Origin: Serratia liquefaciens ATCC 27592 | GTDB taxonomy: Bacteria > Pseudomonadota > Gammaproteobacteria > Enterobacterales > Enterobacteriaceae | DNA length: 64,000 nucleotides | Direction: 5' to 3' | Assembly: GCF_000422085.1 (NCBI RefSeq) | Contig: NC_021741.1 | Coordinates: 1,240,001 to 1,304,000, forward strand | Made by a program: the position numbers and the translations under genes | The notes under the pieces: model-generated | What the model saw: only the letters and a program-made list of their open reading frames with translations | What the model was told of the DNA's origin: nothing | The model's database searches: none | Shown: positions 27,394 through 37,531 of the stretch, one piece after another | Numbering within the stretch: the stretch's first letter is position 1 | How the letters are laid out: every line of letters begins with the position of its first letter

Positions 27394-28218
27394 TTACTGA
27401 CCCAGCACGCGCGTGCGGATCACCTCGGCGATGCCGGGCTGCAGGTGATCGGCGATCACCAAATCGGCGCGCTGCTTGATAGCGTCATCGGCATTGCCCA
27501 TCGCCACGCCCAGACCTACCGCTTCCAGCATGCTGAGGTCATTGTAGTTATCCCCGAACGCCACTACCTGATCCATGCTCAGGCCCTGCGACTCGACCCA
27601 CTGCTGCAGGCGTTTCCCTTTGCTGTTGCCGCCTTTGGCGATATCGACCTGATCATGCCACGACCATTCGCAGGCCAGCCCCAGCTCTTTTTCCACCGTT
27701 TCGGCAAACTGGCGCAGCGCGGGAATATCGGCGTGCGAAGTGGCGAATTTCCAGATGGATTGTGCTTCATCGGCCGCCTGTACCAGGCTGTTGACCTGCA
27801 ACAGCGTTGGGCGCTGCGCCGGTGGCAAAGTTTCCGCCCAGGCAAGTGAACGGGTGACGTGGCCGCTGGGTTCCTGATACAGCATGGCGTCGTCCACGTA
27901 CATCAGGCCGTGAATGCCGCTTTGTTTCAGCATTTGCAGCACCAGTTTGGCCTGATCTTTGGCCAGCGGATCGGCGGCCAGCACTTTTTGCTGCTGGAAG
28001 TCATACAGATAGGTGCCGTTGCAGCAGATTGCCGGGGTGTCTATCTCCAGCGCCTGATAAAACGGGTGGATCGCCACGTGATGGCGGCCGGTGACGACAA
28101 TCACTTTGATACCGGCAGCGCGCGCTTGCGCCAGGGCTGCCAGCGACTGCGGTAAAATGCGTTTTTGGTTGTCCAGCAGGGTGCCATCCAGATCGAGGGC
28201 AATGACGCGGTAGCTCAT
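27394..28218 (-). CDS. ybhA: HAD-family phosphatase YbhA (pyridoxal phosphate phosphatase)
   Basis: Cytosolic Cof-type HAD phosphatase; the E. coli homologue acts on pyridoxal 5'-phosphate and sugar phosphates. The ATG at 28218 gives 274 residues starting MSYRVIALDLDGTLLDNQKR; the open frame goes 15 codons further without homology. Motif I is LDLDGTLLD, motif II VVTGRH, motif III Lys in GGNSKGKRL, motif IV FGDNYNDLSML. It follows modABC convergently, as in E. coli. Confidence 0.93.
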   Translation of the reverse strand: MSYRVIALDLDGTLLDNQKRILPQSLAALAQARAAGIKVIVVTGRHHVAIHPFYQALEIDTPAICCNGTYLYDFQQQKVLAADPLAKDQAKLVLQMLKQSGIHGLMYVDDAMLYQEPSGHVTRSLAWAETLPPAQRPTLLQVNSLVQAADEAQSIWKFATSHADIPALRQFAETVEKELGLACEWSWHDQVDIAKGGNSKGKRLQQWVESQGLSMDQVVAFGDNYNDLSMLEAVGLGVAMGNADDAIKQRADLVIADHLQPGIAEVIRTRVLGQ

Positions 28219-28396
28219 AGGGATCTCATTATCGTTAGCAACAAAATTAAACCGATGGTACACCGGATAAGCGATGGATAAAACAGCACAGATTTCCTCA
28301 GCAACACAGGGTTGTTATGTCACGGATGTGAGGTAAGCTAGGGGAAACCGAAAAACCTGAAACCGGTTTCTCTCTTACCCTATTCAAGGAGAACAC

Positions 28397-29392
28397 ATGA
28401 AGCAAATCGTTTATGTCGCCAGCCCGGAAAGCCAACAAATTCACGTCTGGCAGTTAGGCGATGCAGGGGCCCTGGCGCTGCTGCAAACCGTCGAAGTCCC
28501 GGGTCAGGTGCAACCGATGGCGATCCACCCGGACCGAACGCACCTGTACGTCGGCGTGCGCCCGGCGTTCGGCATTGTCAGCTACCGCATCGAGGCGGAT
28601 GGCACGCTGCAACAGGCGGGCATGGCACCGCTGCCGGGCAGCCCGACCCATATCTCCACCGATTTGCAGGGGCGTTATCTGTTCTCCGCCTCCTACAGCG
28701 GCAACTGCGCCAGCGTCAGTCCGATCGGCCATGACGGCGTAGTGGGCGCACCTCTTCAGCAGATTGACGGGTTAACTGCGCCGCATTCGGCCAATATCGA
28801 TCCGACCAATCAGCTGCTGCTGGTGCCTTGCCTGAAAGAAGATCGCATTCGTCTGTTCAATTTGGACCAACAGGGTGAACTGACGCCGCATGCTCAGGAA
28901 GCGGTTGCAACCGCCGCCGGTGCTGGCCCGCGCCACATGGCATTCCACCCTAACGACAAATTTGCCTACTGCGTCAACGAGCTGGACGGCACGGTAGACG
29001 TGCTGGCCATCAGTGAAAACGGCGCTAAATACACCCTGGCGCAAACGCTGGATATCATGCCTGCCGATTTCAACGGCACCCGTTGGGCGGCGGATATTCA
29101 CCTCACGCCGAATGGCCGCTTCCTCTACACCAGCGACCGCACCGCCAGCATTTTGACCATTTTCAGCGTCTCCGAAGACGGCAGCACCCTGTCGGTCGTT
29201 GGCTACCACCCGACTGAAGAGCAGCCACGCGGCTTCAACATCGACCACAGCGGCCGCTTTGTGATCTCGTCCGGCCAGAAGTCCGATCATATCGGGGTAT
29301 ATGAAATCGATCAGGCCAGCGGCAAGCTGACCACTCTGGCACGTTACCCGGTGGGTAAAGGCCCGATGTGGGTAAGCGTATTAGCGAAGTAA
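28397..29392 (+). CDS. pgl: 6-phosphogluconolactonase
   Basis: Hydrolyses 6-phosphogluconolactone in the pentose phosphate pathway. The 331 residues equal the E. coli Pgl (YbhE) length, a seven-bladed beta-propeller; the catalytic-pocket motif [21 protein letters not shown] (given in part: [11 protein letters not shown]) and [17 protein letters not shown] (about 238) recur in the blades. GGAGAACAC precedes the ATG. Confidence 0.96.
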   Translation: MKQIVYVASPESQQIHVWQLGDAGALALLQTVEVPGQVQPMAIHPDRTHLYVGVRPAFGIVSYRIEADGTLQQAGMAPLPGSPTHISTDLQGRYLFSASYSGNCASVSPIGHDGVVGAPLQQIDGLTAPHSANIDPTNQLLLVPCLKEDRIRLFNLDQQGELTPHAQEAVATAAGAGPRHMAFHPNDKFAYCVNELDGTVDVLAISENGAKYTLAQTLDIMPADFNGTRWAADIHLTPNGRFLYTSDRTASILTIFSVSEDGSTLSVVGYHPTEEQPRGFNIDHSGRFVISSGQKSDHIGVYEIDQASGKLTTLARYPVGKGPMWVSVLAK

Positions 29393-29429
29393 ATGATACC
29401 CGGTTGCCGTAAGGGTGAATGAATAATGA

Positions 29430-29449
29430 GGGCGCAGCTTGCTGCGCCC
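29430..29449. terminator. bidirectional terminator, pgl and ybhB
   Basis: GGGCGCAG, loop CTTG, CTGCGCCC between the convergent genes; on the minus strand TCATTATTCATT follows. Confidence 0.65.
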
Positions 29450-29486
29450 CTACAGTCTCTCGGGTTGGGGTTGTTTTTCCCGAAAA

Positions 29487-29969
29487 TCAGCTGTATTTCA
29501 CCGTCAGCGTGGCGCTGCCAAGGCTATGGAAGTGCACGTTGAAACCGACCAGCGCGCCGCTGGAACCTTCATCCACCTCAATACTTTCTACGTCCAGTGC
29601 GTGGACGGTGAAGTGATAGCGGTGGCTTTCTCCCTGCGGTGGCGCCGCACCGCCATAGCCGGCGGAACCAAAATCGGTGCGGGTCTGCACGGCGCCGGCC
29701 GGTAAGCCGCCCTTGCCGGAACCTGCGCCCTGCGGCAGTTCACGCGTGGCAGCCGGGATATTGGCTACCACCCAGTGCCACCAGCCGGAGCCGGTCGGGG
29801 CATCGGGATCGTATACCGAAATCACGAAACTCTTGGTGCCTTCCGGCACGCCGTCCCATGCCAGATGCGGCGACAGATTATCGCCATGATAGCCCATGCC
29901 GTTGAATACCTGGCGCTCCGGCATTTTCGCGCCGTCCTGCAAATCGTTGCTGTACAAACGAAAGCTCAT
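29487..29969 (-). CDS. ybhB: YbhB, PEBP/Raf-kinase-inhibitor-like protein
   Basis: Phosphatidylethanolamine-binding-protein family, role in bacteria unknown. The 160 residues hold both family motifs: VYDPDAPTGSGWWHWVVANIP (in part: DPDAPTGSGWWHW, about residues 51-64) and the GYGGAAPPQGESHRYHFTVHAL stretch (in part: GGAAPPQGESHRYHF). No signal peptide. E. coli ybhB lies at the same place before bioA. Confidence 0.93.
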   Translation of the reverse strand: MSFRLYSNDLQDGAKMPERQVFNGMGYHGDNLSPHLAWDGVPEGTKSFVISVYDPDAPTGSGWWHWVVANIPAATRELPQGAGSGKGGLPAGAVQTRTDFGSAGYGGAAPPQGESHRYHFTVHALDVESIEVDEGSSGALVGFNVHFHSLGSATLTVKYS

Positions 29970-30134
29970 AATGACTCCATTGGTCGGTAAAAGCTGAATG
30001 CCTAAGCTAGACCTTTTTGACGTAATAACACAAGCCTCATTGCGCCTCGCCAGCGGCCTGCTCTATGAGTTATCCTCGTTAACGCCGAAGCTACATACGC
30101 GACATCAATAATTCACAGATCGATACAAGCAATC

Positions 30135-30536
30135 ATGATTTCATTAAAAAAACGCACGCCGTGGTTTGGTTGGCTGCGCCGCTGGGCCAAGGGCATCAAG
30201 CGCGACATTTATGCTCTTTGGCTGGCCGCCCGTGACCGGCGCACGCCCTGGTATGCCAAATTGATCGCCCTGCTGGTGGCGGGTTATGCGGTATCGCCTA
30301 TCGATCTGATCCCGGACTTTATTCCGGTGCTGGGCTATCTGGACGACGTGATTATTGTGCCGCTGGGCATAATGCTGGCGGTGCGGTTGATCCCCAAGCC
30401 GCTGATGGTGGAGTTCCGCGAGAAGGCGCAAAGGCGTATCGACAATCCTACTGGGCGGATGGCGGCGGTAATGATCATTTTGCTGTGGGTGTTGTGTCTG
30501 GGATTGCTGGCCCGTTATCTGGACCAGCATTGGTAA
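30135..30536 (+). CDS. YkvA-family (DUF1232) membrane protein
   Basis: Function unknown. The 133 residues carry the DUF1232 core [21 protein letters not shown] (in part: [18 protein letters not shown], about residues 54-71), a basic N terminus and one to two membrane segments, the last at about residues 112-129. It is inserted between ybhB and bioA and converges with bioA with only 4 bp between the stops. Confidence 0.8.
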   Translation: MISLKKRTPWFGWLRRWAKGIKRDIYALWLAARDRRTPWYAKLIALLVAGYAVSPIDLIPDFIPVLGYLDDVIIVPLGIMLAVRLIPKPLMVEFREKAQRRIDNPTGRMAAVMIILLWVLCLGLLARYLDQHW

Positions 30537-30540
30537 TCTG

Positions 30541-31815
30541 TTATTGGACCGCGGCGGTGACTGCGGCGGTCAGTTTGCTGAGCTGTTCAGGCTCGATGAT
30601 GTAAGGCGGCATTAAATAAATCAGTTTGCCGAACGGGCGGATCCACACGCCGCGCTCGACGAATCCGCGCTGTAGCTGCGCCATATCCACCGGCTCGCGC
30701 ATTTCCACTACGCCAATCGCCCCCAATACCCGCACGTCCGCTACTTTTGGCTGCATTTTCAGCAGCAATAGCTGCTGTTTCAACTGGGTCTCGATGGCGG
30801 CCACCTGCTGCTGCCAGCGATTTTCCGCCAGCAGCGACAGGCTGGCATTCGCCACTGCGCAGGCCAAAGGATTGCCCATAAAGGTAGGACCGTGCATAAA
30901 GCATCCTGCAGCGCCGTTGCTGATGGTTTCCGCCACGTGGCGGGTGGTCAGGGTGGCGGAAAGCGTCATATAGCCGCCGGTCAACGCCTTGCCCAGACAC
31001 AGAATATCCGGTACTACCTCGGCATGTTCACAGGCGAACAGCTTGCCGGTGCGTCCGAAGCCGGTAGCGATCTCGTCGGCAATCAGCAGCACCTGATAGC
31101 GGTCACAGAGTTCGCGTACCCGTTTAAGGTAAGTCGGGTGATAGATGCGCATGCCGCCCGCTCCCTGGACCACCGGTTCCAGGATCACCGCCGCCACTTC
31201 ACCGGCGTGTTGTTCCAGCAGCGCGGCGAACGGGGCGATATCATTTTCATCCCAGGCCTGATCGAAACCGCACTGCGGCGCGGTAGCGAACAGGTGCGGC
31301 GCGAGATAGCCCTGATACAGGCTGTGCATCGAGTTGTCCGGATCGCATACTGACATCGCGCCGAAGGTATCGCCGTGATAGCCGTGACGCAGGGTCAGAA
31401 TGCGCTGCCGCCGTTCCCCGCGCGCTTGCCAGTATTGCAACGCCATCTTCAGCGACACTTCCACCGCCACCGATCCGGAATCCGCCAGGAACACGCATTG
31501 CAGCGCTTCCGGCGTCATAGCGACCAACTTGCGACACAGTTCAATCGCGGCGGGGTGGGTAATGCCGCCGAACATCACGTGCGACATCTTTTCCAACTGC
31601 TGCGTGGCGGCCAGGTTCAACTGCGGGTGGTTATACCCGTGAATGGCCGCCCACCAGGACGACATACCGTCAATCAGGCGTCGGCCATCGGCCAACTGCA
31701 GTTCAACGCCGCTGGCGGCCTCTACCGGATAACAGGGCAGTGGGTGGCTCATCGAGGTGTAAGGGTGCCAGATATGGCGCTGATCGAATTCCAGGTCGGA
31801 GTCAGTGACAGACAT
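30541..31815 (-). CDS. bioA: adenosylmethionine-8-amino-7-oxononanoate aminotransferase
   Basis: PLP enzyme making 7,8-diaminopelargonate from KAPA with SAM as amino donor, in biotin synthesis. The ATG at 31815 gives 424 residues beginning [20 protein letters not shown]; a longer open frame crosses the operator and is not real. PLP-binding regions: [35 protein letters not shown], and the Schiff-base Lys in [17 protein letters not shown]. It diverges from bioBFCD across a shared BirA operator. Confidence 0.96.
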   Translation of the reverse strand: MSVTDSDLEFDQRHIWHPYTSMSHPLPCYPVEAASGVELQLADGRRLIDGMSSWWAAIHGYNHPQLNLAATQQLEKMSHVMFGGITHPAAIELCRKLVAMTPEALQCVFLADSGSVAVEVSLKMALQYWQARGERRQRILTLRHGYHGDTFGAMSVCDPDNSMHSLYQGYLAPHLFATAPQCGFDQAWDENDIAPFAALLEQHAGEVAAVILEPVVQGAGGMRIYHPTYLKRVRELCDRYQVLLIADEIATGFGRTGKLFACEHAEVVPDILCLGKALTGGYMTLSATLTTRHVAETISNGAAGCFMHGPTFMGNPLACAVANASLSLLAENRWQQQVAAIETQLKQQLLLLKMQPKVADVRVLGAIGVVEMREPVDMAQLQRGFVERGVWIRPFGKLIYLMPPYIIEPEQLSKLTAAVTAAVQ

Positions 31816-31817
31816 AC

Positions 31818-31851
31818 TTGTAAACCAAATCATGTGTGTAATGGTTGACAG
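31818..31851. promoter_or_regulatory. BirA operator and divergent bio promoters
   Basis: TTGTAAACC-N16-GGTTGACAG matches the BirA operator TTGTAAACC-N15/16-GGTTTACAA, left half perfect. For bioB a TTGACA at 31845-31850 and TAAACT at 31867-31872 (16-bp spacer) form a promoter that overlaps the right half. Biotinyl-AMP-bound BirA would block both directions. Confidence 0.9.
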
Positions 31852-31905
31852 TATATCCACAATATCTAAACTGACGACACTTTTTTCATTTTTGGAGACG
31901 CCGTG

Positions 31906-32943
31906 ATGGCCGATCGCATTCACTGGACAGTGGGTCTCGCCCAGACCCTGTTTGATAAACCCCTGCTTGAGTTATTGTTTGAAGCCCAGACGGTTCACCG
32001 CCAGCATTTTGATCCGCGTCAGGTGCAGGTGAGCACGCTGTTATCAATCAAAACCGGCGCCTGTCCCGAAGACTGCAAGTACTGTCCGCAGAGTTCCCGC
32101 TACAAAACCGGCCTGGAGTCGGAGCGGTTGATGCAGGTGGAACAGGTGCTGGAATCGGCGCGCAAGGCCAAGGCCAACGGTTCGACCCGCTTCTGTATGG
32201 GCGCGGCATGGAAAAACCCGCACGAGCGCGATATGCCTTACCTGCAGCAGATGGTGCAAGGCGTGAAGGCCATGGGGATGGAAACCTGCATGACCCTGGG
32301 CACGCTGGATGGCTCACAGGCGGAACGCCTGGCCGAAGCCGGGCTGGATTATTACAACCACAACCTGGATACCTCGCCGGAATTCTACGGCAATATCATC
32401 ACCACCCGTAGCTATCAGGAACGCCTGGATACGTTGGGCAAGGTGCGTGGTGCGGGTATCAAAGTCTGCTCTGGCGGCATCGTTGGGCTGGGAGAAACGG
32501 TGCGTGACCGCGCAGGGCTGCTGGTACAGTTGGCCAATCTGCCCACGCCGCCGGAGAGTGTGCCGATCAACATGCTGGTGAAGGTTAAGGGGACGCCGCT
32601 GGCGGACAACGACGACGTCGATCCTTTTGATTTCATTCGCACTATCGCAGTGGCACGCATCATGATGCCGTCTTCTTACGTGCGTCTTTCAGCCGGTCGC
32701 GAGCAGATGAACGAACAAACCCAGGCGATGTGCTTTATGGCCGGTGCCAACTCCATCTTCTACGGCTGCAAGCTGCTGACCACGCCAAACCCGGAAGAGG
32801 ACAAGGATCTGCAATTGTTCCGCAAGCTGGGCCTCAACCCGCAGCAGACCGAAACCGAGCACGGCGACAACCAGCAACAAGAAGTGCTGGCTGCGCGCCT
32901 GATGCAGGCCGATACCGCTGAGTTTTACAACGCGGCGCTGTAA
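31906..32943 (+). CDS. bioB: biotin synthase
   Basis: Radical-SAM enzyme inserting sulfur into dethiobiotin. The 345 residues (346 if the GTG at 31903 is used) closely follow E. coli BioB. The radical-SAM cluster motif is [13 protein letters not shown] (about residues 49-61); further cluster ligands lie in [17 protein letters not shown] and GIKVCSGGI, with Arg in [10 protein letters not shown]. The stop shares a base with the bioF start (TAATG). Confidence 0.97.
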   Translation: MADRIHWTVGLAQTLFDKPLLELLFEAQTVHRQHFDPRQVQVSTLLSIKTGACPEDCKYCPQSSRYKTGLESERLMQVEQVLESARKAKANGSTRFCMGAAWKNPHERDMPYLQQMVQGVKAMGMETCMTLGTLDGSQAERLAEAGLDYYNHNLDTSPEFYGNIITTRSYQERLDTLGKVRGAGIKVCSGGIVGLGETVRDRAGLLVQLANLPTPPESVPINMLVKVKGTPLADNDDVDPFDFIRTIAVARIMMPSSYVRLSAGREQMNEQTQAMCFMAGANSIFYGCKLLTTPNPEEDKDLQLFRKLGLNPQQTETEHGDNQQQEVLAARLMQADTAEFYNAAL

Positions 32944-34094
32944 TGAGCTGGCAACAACGTATTGAACAGGCGCTGGAGGAGCGGCAACAGAGTGCCGCTT
33001 ACCGCCACCGTTTGGTGAATCAGGGCGGCAATGGCCGCCATCTTCAGCTTAACGACCAACGCTACCTGAATTTTTCCGGCAATGACTATCTGGGCCTGAG
33101 CCAGAATGCGCAGGTGATCGCTGCCTGGCAGCAGGGCGCGCAGCAATATGGCGTGGGGGCCGGCGGTTCCGGCCACGTCACCGGTTTTTGTACTGCGCAT
33201 CAGGCGCTGGAACAACAATTGGCGCAGTGGTTGGGTTATCCGCGCGCGCTGCTGTTTATCTCTGGCTATGCCGCCAATCAGGCGCTGCTGGCGGCGCTGA
33301 TGCAGGAAGAGGATCGCATTCTGGCCGATCGGCTTAGCCACGCCTCGCTGCTGGAGGCGGCAGTTCACTCACCGGCTCAGCTGCGACGCTTTCGCCATAA
33401 CCAACCGCAGGCGTTGGCCGATTTGCTGGCAAAACCCTGCGGCGGCCAGACGTTGGCGGTCACCGAAGGGGTATTCAGCATGGACGGCGACAGTGCCCCT
33501 TTGGCAGAGCTGCATCGTTTGACCCGCGACGCAGGCGCCTGGCTGATGGTTGACGACGCACATGGCATTGGCGTTCAGGGTGAGCAGGGGCGCGGCAGTT
33601 GCTGGCAGCAGGGCGTACGGCCCGAGTTGTTGGTGGTCACTTTCGGCAAAGCCTTTGGCCTCAGTGGCGCTGCGGTCCTGTGCGATGAATCTACGGCCGA
33701 ATACCTGTTGCAGTTTGCCCGCCATCTGATTTACAGCACGGCGATGCCGCCGGCACAGGCCTGTGCGCTGCAGGCAGCGTTGCATTGTATCCAGCAGGGT
33801 GACGAATTACGCACGCGGTTGAATACGAATATTCAGCGATTTCGCCAGGGGGCGGCCCAGTTGTCGCTGACGCTGACGGAGTCTCTAACCGCCATTCAGC
33901 CGTTGCTGGTGGGGGATAATCAGCGAGCGCTTGATTTGGCGCAGCACCTGCGGGGGCAAGGCCTGTGGGTGAGTGCGATCCGCCCGCCAACGGTACCGCC
34001 GGGCGGTGCGCGTTTGCGTATTACCCTGACGGCGGCGCATCAGCCACAGGATATCGATCGTCTGCTGGAGGTATTGCATGACGTCAGCGTTTGA
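32943..34094 (+). CDS. bioF: 8-amino-7-oxononanoate synthase
   Basis: PLP enzyme condensing pimeloyl-ACP with alanine to KAPA. 383 residues. Family motifs: [33 protein letters not shown] (about 70-90), [13 protein letters not shown], and Schiff-base Lys in [16 protein letters not shown]. Overlaps bioB by 1 bp and bioC by 17 bp. Confidence 0.96.
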   Translation: MSWQQRIEQALEERQQSAAYRHRLVNQGGNGRHLQLNDQRYLNFSGNDYLGLSQNAQVIAAWQQGAQQYGVGAGGSGHVTGFCTAHQALEQQLAQWLGYPRALLFISGYAANQALLAALMQEEDRILADRLSHASLLEAAVHSPAQLRRFRHNQPQALADLLAKPCGGQTLAVTEGVFSMDGDSAPLAELHRLTRDAGAWLMVDDAHGIGVQGEQGRGSCWQQGVRPELLVVTFGKAFGLSGAAVLCDESTAEYLLQFARHLIYSTAMPPAQACALQAALHCIQQGDELRTRLNTNIQRFRQGAAQLSLTLTESLTAIQPLLVGDNQRALDLAQHLRGQGLWVSAIRPPTVPPGGARLRITLTAAHQPQDIDRLLEVLHDVSV

Positions 34095-34845
34095 ACAGGT
34101 TAACAAGCAAGCGGTCGCCTCGGCCTTTAGCCGTGCGGCCGTGGGTTATGACGCGGCAGCGGTATTGCAGCGTGATGTGGGTGAGCGCTTACTGGGGATG
34201 GGGCAGGAGCACCAGGGCGAGCAACTGCTCGATGCCGGCTGTGGCACCGGTTATTTCAGCCGCCGCTGGCGTGAACTGGGCAAGCAGGTGACGGCGCTCG
34301 ATTTGGCACCGGGCATGCTGGCCTTTGCCCGCCAGCAGCAGGCAGCGGATCATTATCTGCTGGGCGACATCGAAAATGTTCCCTTAGCCGATGCTGCCGT
34401 GGATATCAGTTTCAGCAGCCTGGTGGTGCAATGGTGCAGCGATCTGCCGAGGGCGTTGGCAGAGTTGTACCGCGTTACCAGCCCGGGCGGCGTGATTTTA
34501 TTTTCCACCCTGGCTGAAGGTTCGCTGCATGAATTGGGTGACGCCTGGCAGCAGGTGGACGGTGAGCGCCATGTTAATGATTTTCTGCCGTTGGCGCAGA
34601 TTGAGGCGGCCTGTGCGGGTTATCGCCATCACCTGCAGGTGGAATGGCAAACCCTGAATTACCCGGACGTAATGGCGTTGATGCGATCCCTCAAGGGGAT
34701 AGGTGCGACCCATTTGCATCAGGGACGAGAGGCTGGGTTACTGTCCCGACAGCGCCTCGCCGCCTTGCAGGCAGCCTATCCCTGCCGTCGTGGACAATTT
34801 CCGCTCAGCTATCATCTGGTTTATGGAGTGATTTATCGTGATTAA
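34078..34845 (+). CDS. bioC: malonyl-ACP O-methyltransferase
   Basis: Methylates malonyl-ACP so that fatty acid synthesis can build the pimeloyl chain. 255 residues; SAM motif [20 protein letters not shown] (about 52-70), then [15 protein letters not shown] and the post-motif [16 protein letters not shown]. It overlaps bioF by 17 bp and bioD by 8 bp, consistent with coupled translation. Confidence 0.95.
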   Translation: MTSAFEQVNKQAVASAFSRAAVGYDAAAVLQRDVGERLLGMGQEHQGEQLLDAGCGTGYFSRRWRELGKQVTALDLAPGMLAFARQQQAADHYLLGDIENVPLADAAVDISFSSLVVQWCSDLPRALAELYRVTSPGGVILFSTLAEGSLHELGDAWQQVDGERHVNDFLPLAQIEAACAGYRHHLQVEWQTLNYPDVMALMRSLKGIGATHLHQGREAGLLSRQRLAALQAAYPCRRGQFPLSYHLVYGVIYRD

Positions 34846-35512
34846 GCGTTGGTTTGTCACCGGCACCGACACCGAAGTGGGCAAAACCGTGGCCAGTAGC
34901 GCCTTGCTGCAGGCAGCCAATTTGGCGGGTTACCGCACGGCCGGCTACAAACCGGTAGCTTCAGGCAGCGAGATGACCACGGAAGGGCTACGTAACGGCG
35001 ATGCGTTGGCATTGCAGGCCAATAGTTCGGTGGCGCTAAGCTATGGAGAAGTAAACCCTTATGTGTTTGCAGAACCGACCTCGCCGCACATTGTCAGCGC
35101 CGACGAAGGGCGGCCGATCGAACTGGCTCAGCTTTCCGCCGGGTTACGTCATCTGGAGCAGCGGGCCGAGTGGCTGTTGGTCGAAGGTGCCGGGGGTTGG
35201 TTTACGCCGCTTAGTGAGCAACATACCTTTGCCGACTGGGTGCAGCAGGAACAACTGCCGGTCATTTTGGTGGTGGGAATACGGCTGGGCTGCATCAACC
35301 ATGCCGTGCTGACCGCACAGGCTATCCGGCAGGCGGGATTGCCGCTGGTCGGTTGGATCGCCAATGACGTCTGCGCACCGGGTCGTCGCCATCAGGAATA
35401 TATGGCCACGCTGCGCCGCATGTTACCGGCCCCGCTGCTGGGGGAGATCCCCCATCTGCCCGAAGCCGAACGGCAGGCGCTGGGGCAGTATCTGGATTTG
35501 AGCGTTTTATAA
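34838..35512 (+). CDS. bioD: dethiobiotin synthetase
   Basis: ATP-dependent carboxylation of diaminopelargonate to dethiobiotin. 224 residues; P loop FVTGTDTEVGKTVAS (about 6-20), conserved YKPVASGS and VEGAGGWFTPLSE (about 113-125). Last gene of bioBFCD. Confidence 0.96.
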   Translation: MIKRWFVTGTDTEVGKTVASSALLQAANLAGYRTAGYKPVASGSEMTTEGLRNGDALALQANSSVALSYGEVNPYVFAEPTSPHIVSADEGRPIELAQLSAGLRHLEQRAEWLLVEGAGGWFTPLSEQHTFADWVQQEQLPVILVVGIRLGCINHAVLTAQAIRQAGLPLVGWIANDVCAPGRRHQEYMATLRRMLPAPLLGEIPHLPEAERQALGQYLDLSVL

Positions 35513-35519
35513 AGGGACT

Positions 35520-35537
35520 GGGGGAAATTTCTCCCCC
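35520..35537. terminator. hairpin between bioD and the urtE-like gene
   Basis: GGGGGA, loop AATTTC, TCCCCC, 7 bp after bioD and 13 bp beyond the stop of the convergent gene. No T run on the plus strand; TTTATAAAA follows on the minus strand. Confidence 0.45.
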
Positions 35538-35550
35538 CATATCCTGTTCG

Positions 35551-36261
35551 TCACACCGCCAGATAGGCATTGATCAAGTCCTCATCCAACTGTTCCAGCG
35601 TACCATCCGCCACGCTGCGGCCCTTATCCATCAGGCAAAAGCGATCTGCCACGCGGCGGACAAAGGGCAGTTTGTGCTCCACCAGCAGGATAGTCATGCC
35701 CAGTTCCCGGTTAAGTTTGCGGATCACGTTGCCGATATCGGCGGCGATAGACGGTTGAACACCGCTGGTGGGTTCGTCGAGGATCAGCAGCTCTGGTTCC
35801 AGTACCAGTGCGCGGCCAATCGCCAGCTGCTGCTGTTCACCGTCGCCCAAATCGCCGGCCCGACGTCCGCGCATCTCCCGAAGGTTGGGGAACAGGTTAT
35901 AAATCAACGGCGGGATGCGGCGGGATTTATCGCGTCCGGCCATCAGCGCCACCTGCAGGTTTTCCTCAACGCTGAGTTGCGAAAATATCTGTCGCCCCTG
36001 GGGAACGTAGCTGATCCCCAGCTCCGTTCGGGTTTCTACCGGCTGCTGCAGCAGATTTTGCGGGGGTTCGTCTGCCAACTGCCAGGTCATGCTGCCGCTG
36101 ACTACCGGCAAATGGCCCATAATGCAATTGACCAGCGTAGTTTTGCCCACGCCGTTACGACCGATAAGTACCGTGCATTGGCCACGCGGCAGTTCCAGAT
36201 TGATATCCCACAGGGTATGGTTTTGCCCATAAAACTGATTCACTGACCTTAAACTTAACAT
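35551..36261 (-). CDS. orphan UrtE-like branched-chain/urea ABC transporter ATPase
   Basis: The 236 residues resemble UrtE/LivF, the second ATPase of urea or branched-chain amino acid importers. Walker A is LIGRNGVGKTTLV (about 33), Walker [15 protein letters not shown] and the switch region LLVEHKLPFV. The ABC signature, normally LSGGQQQQLAIARAL, reads LGDGEQQQLAIGRAL, altered at three of its five key positions. None of the partner genes (urtABCD) lies next to it: bioD is on one side and a 1.27-kb gene-poor stretch on the other. GAGGAG precedes the ATG. It may be a remnant of a deleted urea-uptake operon that is drifting, or may serve permeases coded elsewhere. Confidence 0.8.
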   Translation of the reverse strand: MLSLRSVNQFYGQNHTLWDINLELPRGQCTVLIGRNGVGKTTLVNCIMGHLPVVSGSMTWQLADEPPQNLLQQPVETRTELGISYVPQGRQIFSQLSVEENLQVALMAGRDKSRRIPPLIYNLFPNLREMRGRRAGDLGDGEQQQLAIGRALVLEPELLILDEPTSGVQPSIAADIGNVIRKLNRELGMTILLVEHKLPFVRRVADRFCLMDKGRSVADGTLEQLDEDLINAYLAV

Positions 36262-37077
36262 CCGGCATTCTCCTCAAAGACCTGTCTTCCACTCGTGGTT
36301 GTACGCCCATAGTGGGCGTCGGCGTAACGCGGCGTTAACAGGCCGCGCCGATTTCACCTGCCGGAACCGCAGGGCGGCCGGTGCAGGGAAGGGGGACGAA
36401 CCCCTTCTTCCTCGCTTAATCCACTCCCTACTGCGATTTCCGCCTTAGCGGTTTCTTTCCCGAGTGTTTCAATGTCTGGAACAAAATGCTGATCTGCTAC
36501 CTTCAACGAGGTAGTTAAGTTTTGACTTAAGCGAGCAATACATAGGTGAAAATGGCACCTAAAGGCCATTCGTCAGCGCTCTCTCATGTTTATGTCGCCA
36601 ATGTCAGTTGATTCGCATTGGCGTGACGCTAAACCCCGAGCAGCTCATTCTGCCGTTTCGGGGCGTAGATTTCCCCGAGCCCACTTTCGCCGTTAAAGGG
36701 TAATGCAACCCTTGGGCCAACTTTTTGAACGCTGTAAATCAGAGATTGTTATTGCCTTGTTAACGGCCTGGCGTGCCTACAGCGGCCCAGGCAGCCCTGG
36801 TGAAAATAGGGTCGAAAGTTAACGCGGACAATTTTTGCACTCTTCCAGTGCTGCCAGGAATAGTTATGGTGCAAACTATTTCGCCTGTCGCTGCAAGATG
36901 CAGCAGTTGAGGGTAACAATGGGATAAATCTGTTTTTGGCAATGGGGATTTTTAGCATTAATCGGCATAAACAAAGCGATATTTTTGTGAAAAAATAACT
37001 AAAAAAGCCATCTTGGCGAGAAGAAACGCCAAAAAGCGTTCTTTCTGCAACTCCCGCCGGGGGCGGGGCGGTGAGAG

Positions 37078-37100
37078 TTATCCACTATTCCTGTGGATAA
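37078..37100. promoter_or_regulatory. inverted pair of DnaA boxes upstream of uvrB
   Basis: TTATCCACT and, on the other strand, a perfect TTATCCACA (TGTGGATAA at 37092-37100) face each other with 5 bp between. A DnaA-box-linked promoter has been described upstream of E. coli uvrB, so regulation rather than replication initiation is likely. Confidence 0.65.
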
Positions 37101-37134
37101 CCTTGTGCATTAGATTTAGAAAACCGGTTTAAAG

Positions 37135-37184
37135 CGAGAGCGGACGCGGGTTCTGTTCGCTTTGTCCGCAATCTCGTCTCTTTT
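37135..37184 (+). other. interrupted hairpin with T run, possible terminator
   Basis: CGAGA-GCGGAC, 18-nt loop, GTCCGC-AA-TCTCG, then TCTCTTTT. Shape suggests the end of a short transcript running toward uvrB. Confidence 0.35.
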
Positions 37185-37397
37185 ATAAATTCATTATTTA
37201 TCAATAAATTAACTAAAATCAAGCGGCCTCTGTATTGATGAAGTGTCTATGTATGATTTTTGGCCGTAGTGCTATCAATAAGTTAATTCGTGACGGATTT
37301 TGGGGATAAAACTGTTATTGACAATAAAAATGTCACGCCGCTGTAACCCTGGCGGTGCATGCAGCCCGGTTTGACGCACGCCAAAGCAACGAACCGC

Positions 37398-37425
37398 TTG
37401 AAGCTGGTTTTATATCCAGTATCAT
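37398..37425 (+). promoter_or_regulatory. uvrB promoter with LexA (SOS) box
   Basis: TTGAAG (37398-37403), 16-bp spacer, TATCAT (37420-37425). The spacer holds CTGG-N8-CCAG at 37404-37419, matching the LexA site of E. coli uvrB (CTGT-N8-CCAG). DNA damage should induce uvrB from here. Confidence 0.82.
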
Positions 37426-37531
37426 AGGCACTGGCGAAAATCGCCGGGGCTTTCCATAATTAGAGGCCATTCACCGAGCAACAGCTCCATGGCCGCCTGA
37501 GCGCGCGCATCTCCACAGGGTAGCCGAGTCA

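Larger units (their letters stand above)
36262..37531. other. 1.27-kb gene-poor region upstream of uvrB
   Basis: No gene with recognisable homology. A 71-codon minus-strand frame (36354-36569) ending RPPCGSGR is open but I cannot assign it, and a 69-codon one (36749-36958) is unsupported. Structured sequence includes CCCCGA / TCGGGG at 36634-36663 and a stem at 37135-37176. The right part, from about 36950, turns AT-rich and carries paired DnaA boxes and the uvrB SOS promoter. It may hide a small RNA or remnants of the lost urtABCD genes. Confidence 0.6.

Noticed and set aside
37078..37100. Replication origin suggested by DnaA boxes
   Set aside because: Only two boxes, no dnaA/gidA-type context; a uvrB regulatory role is the simpler reading.
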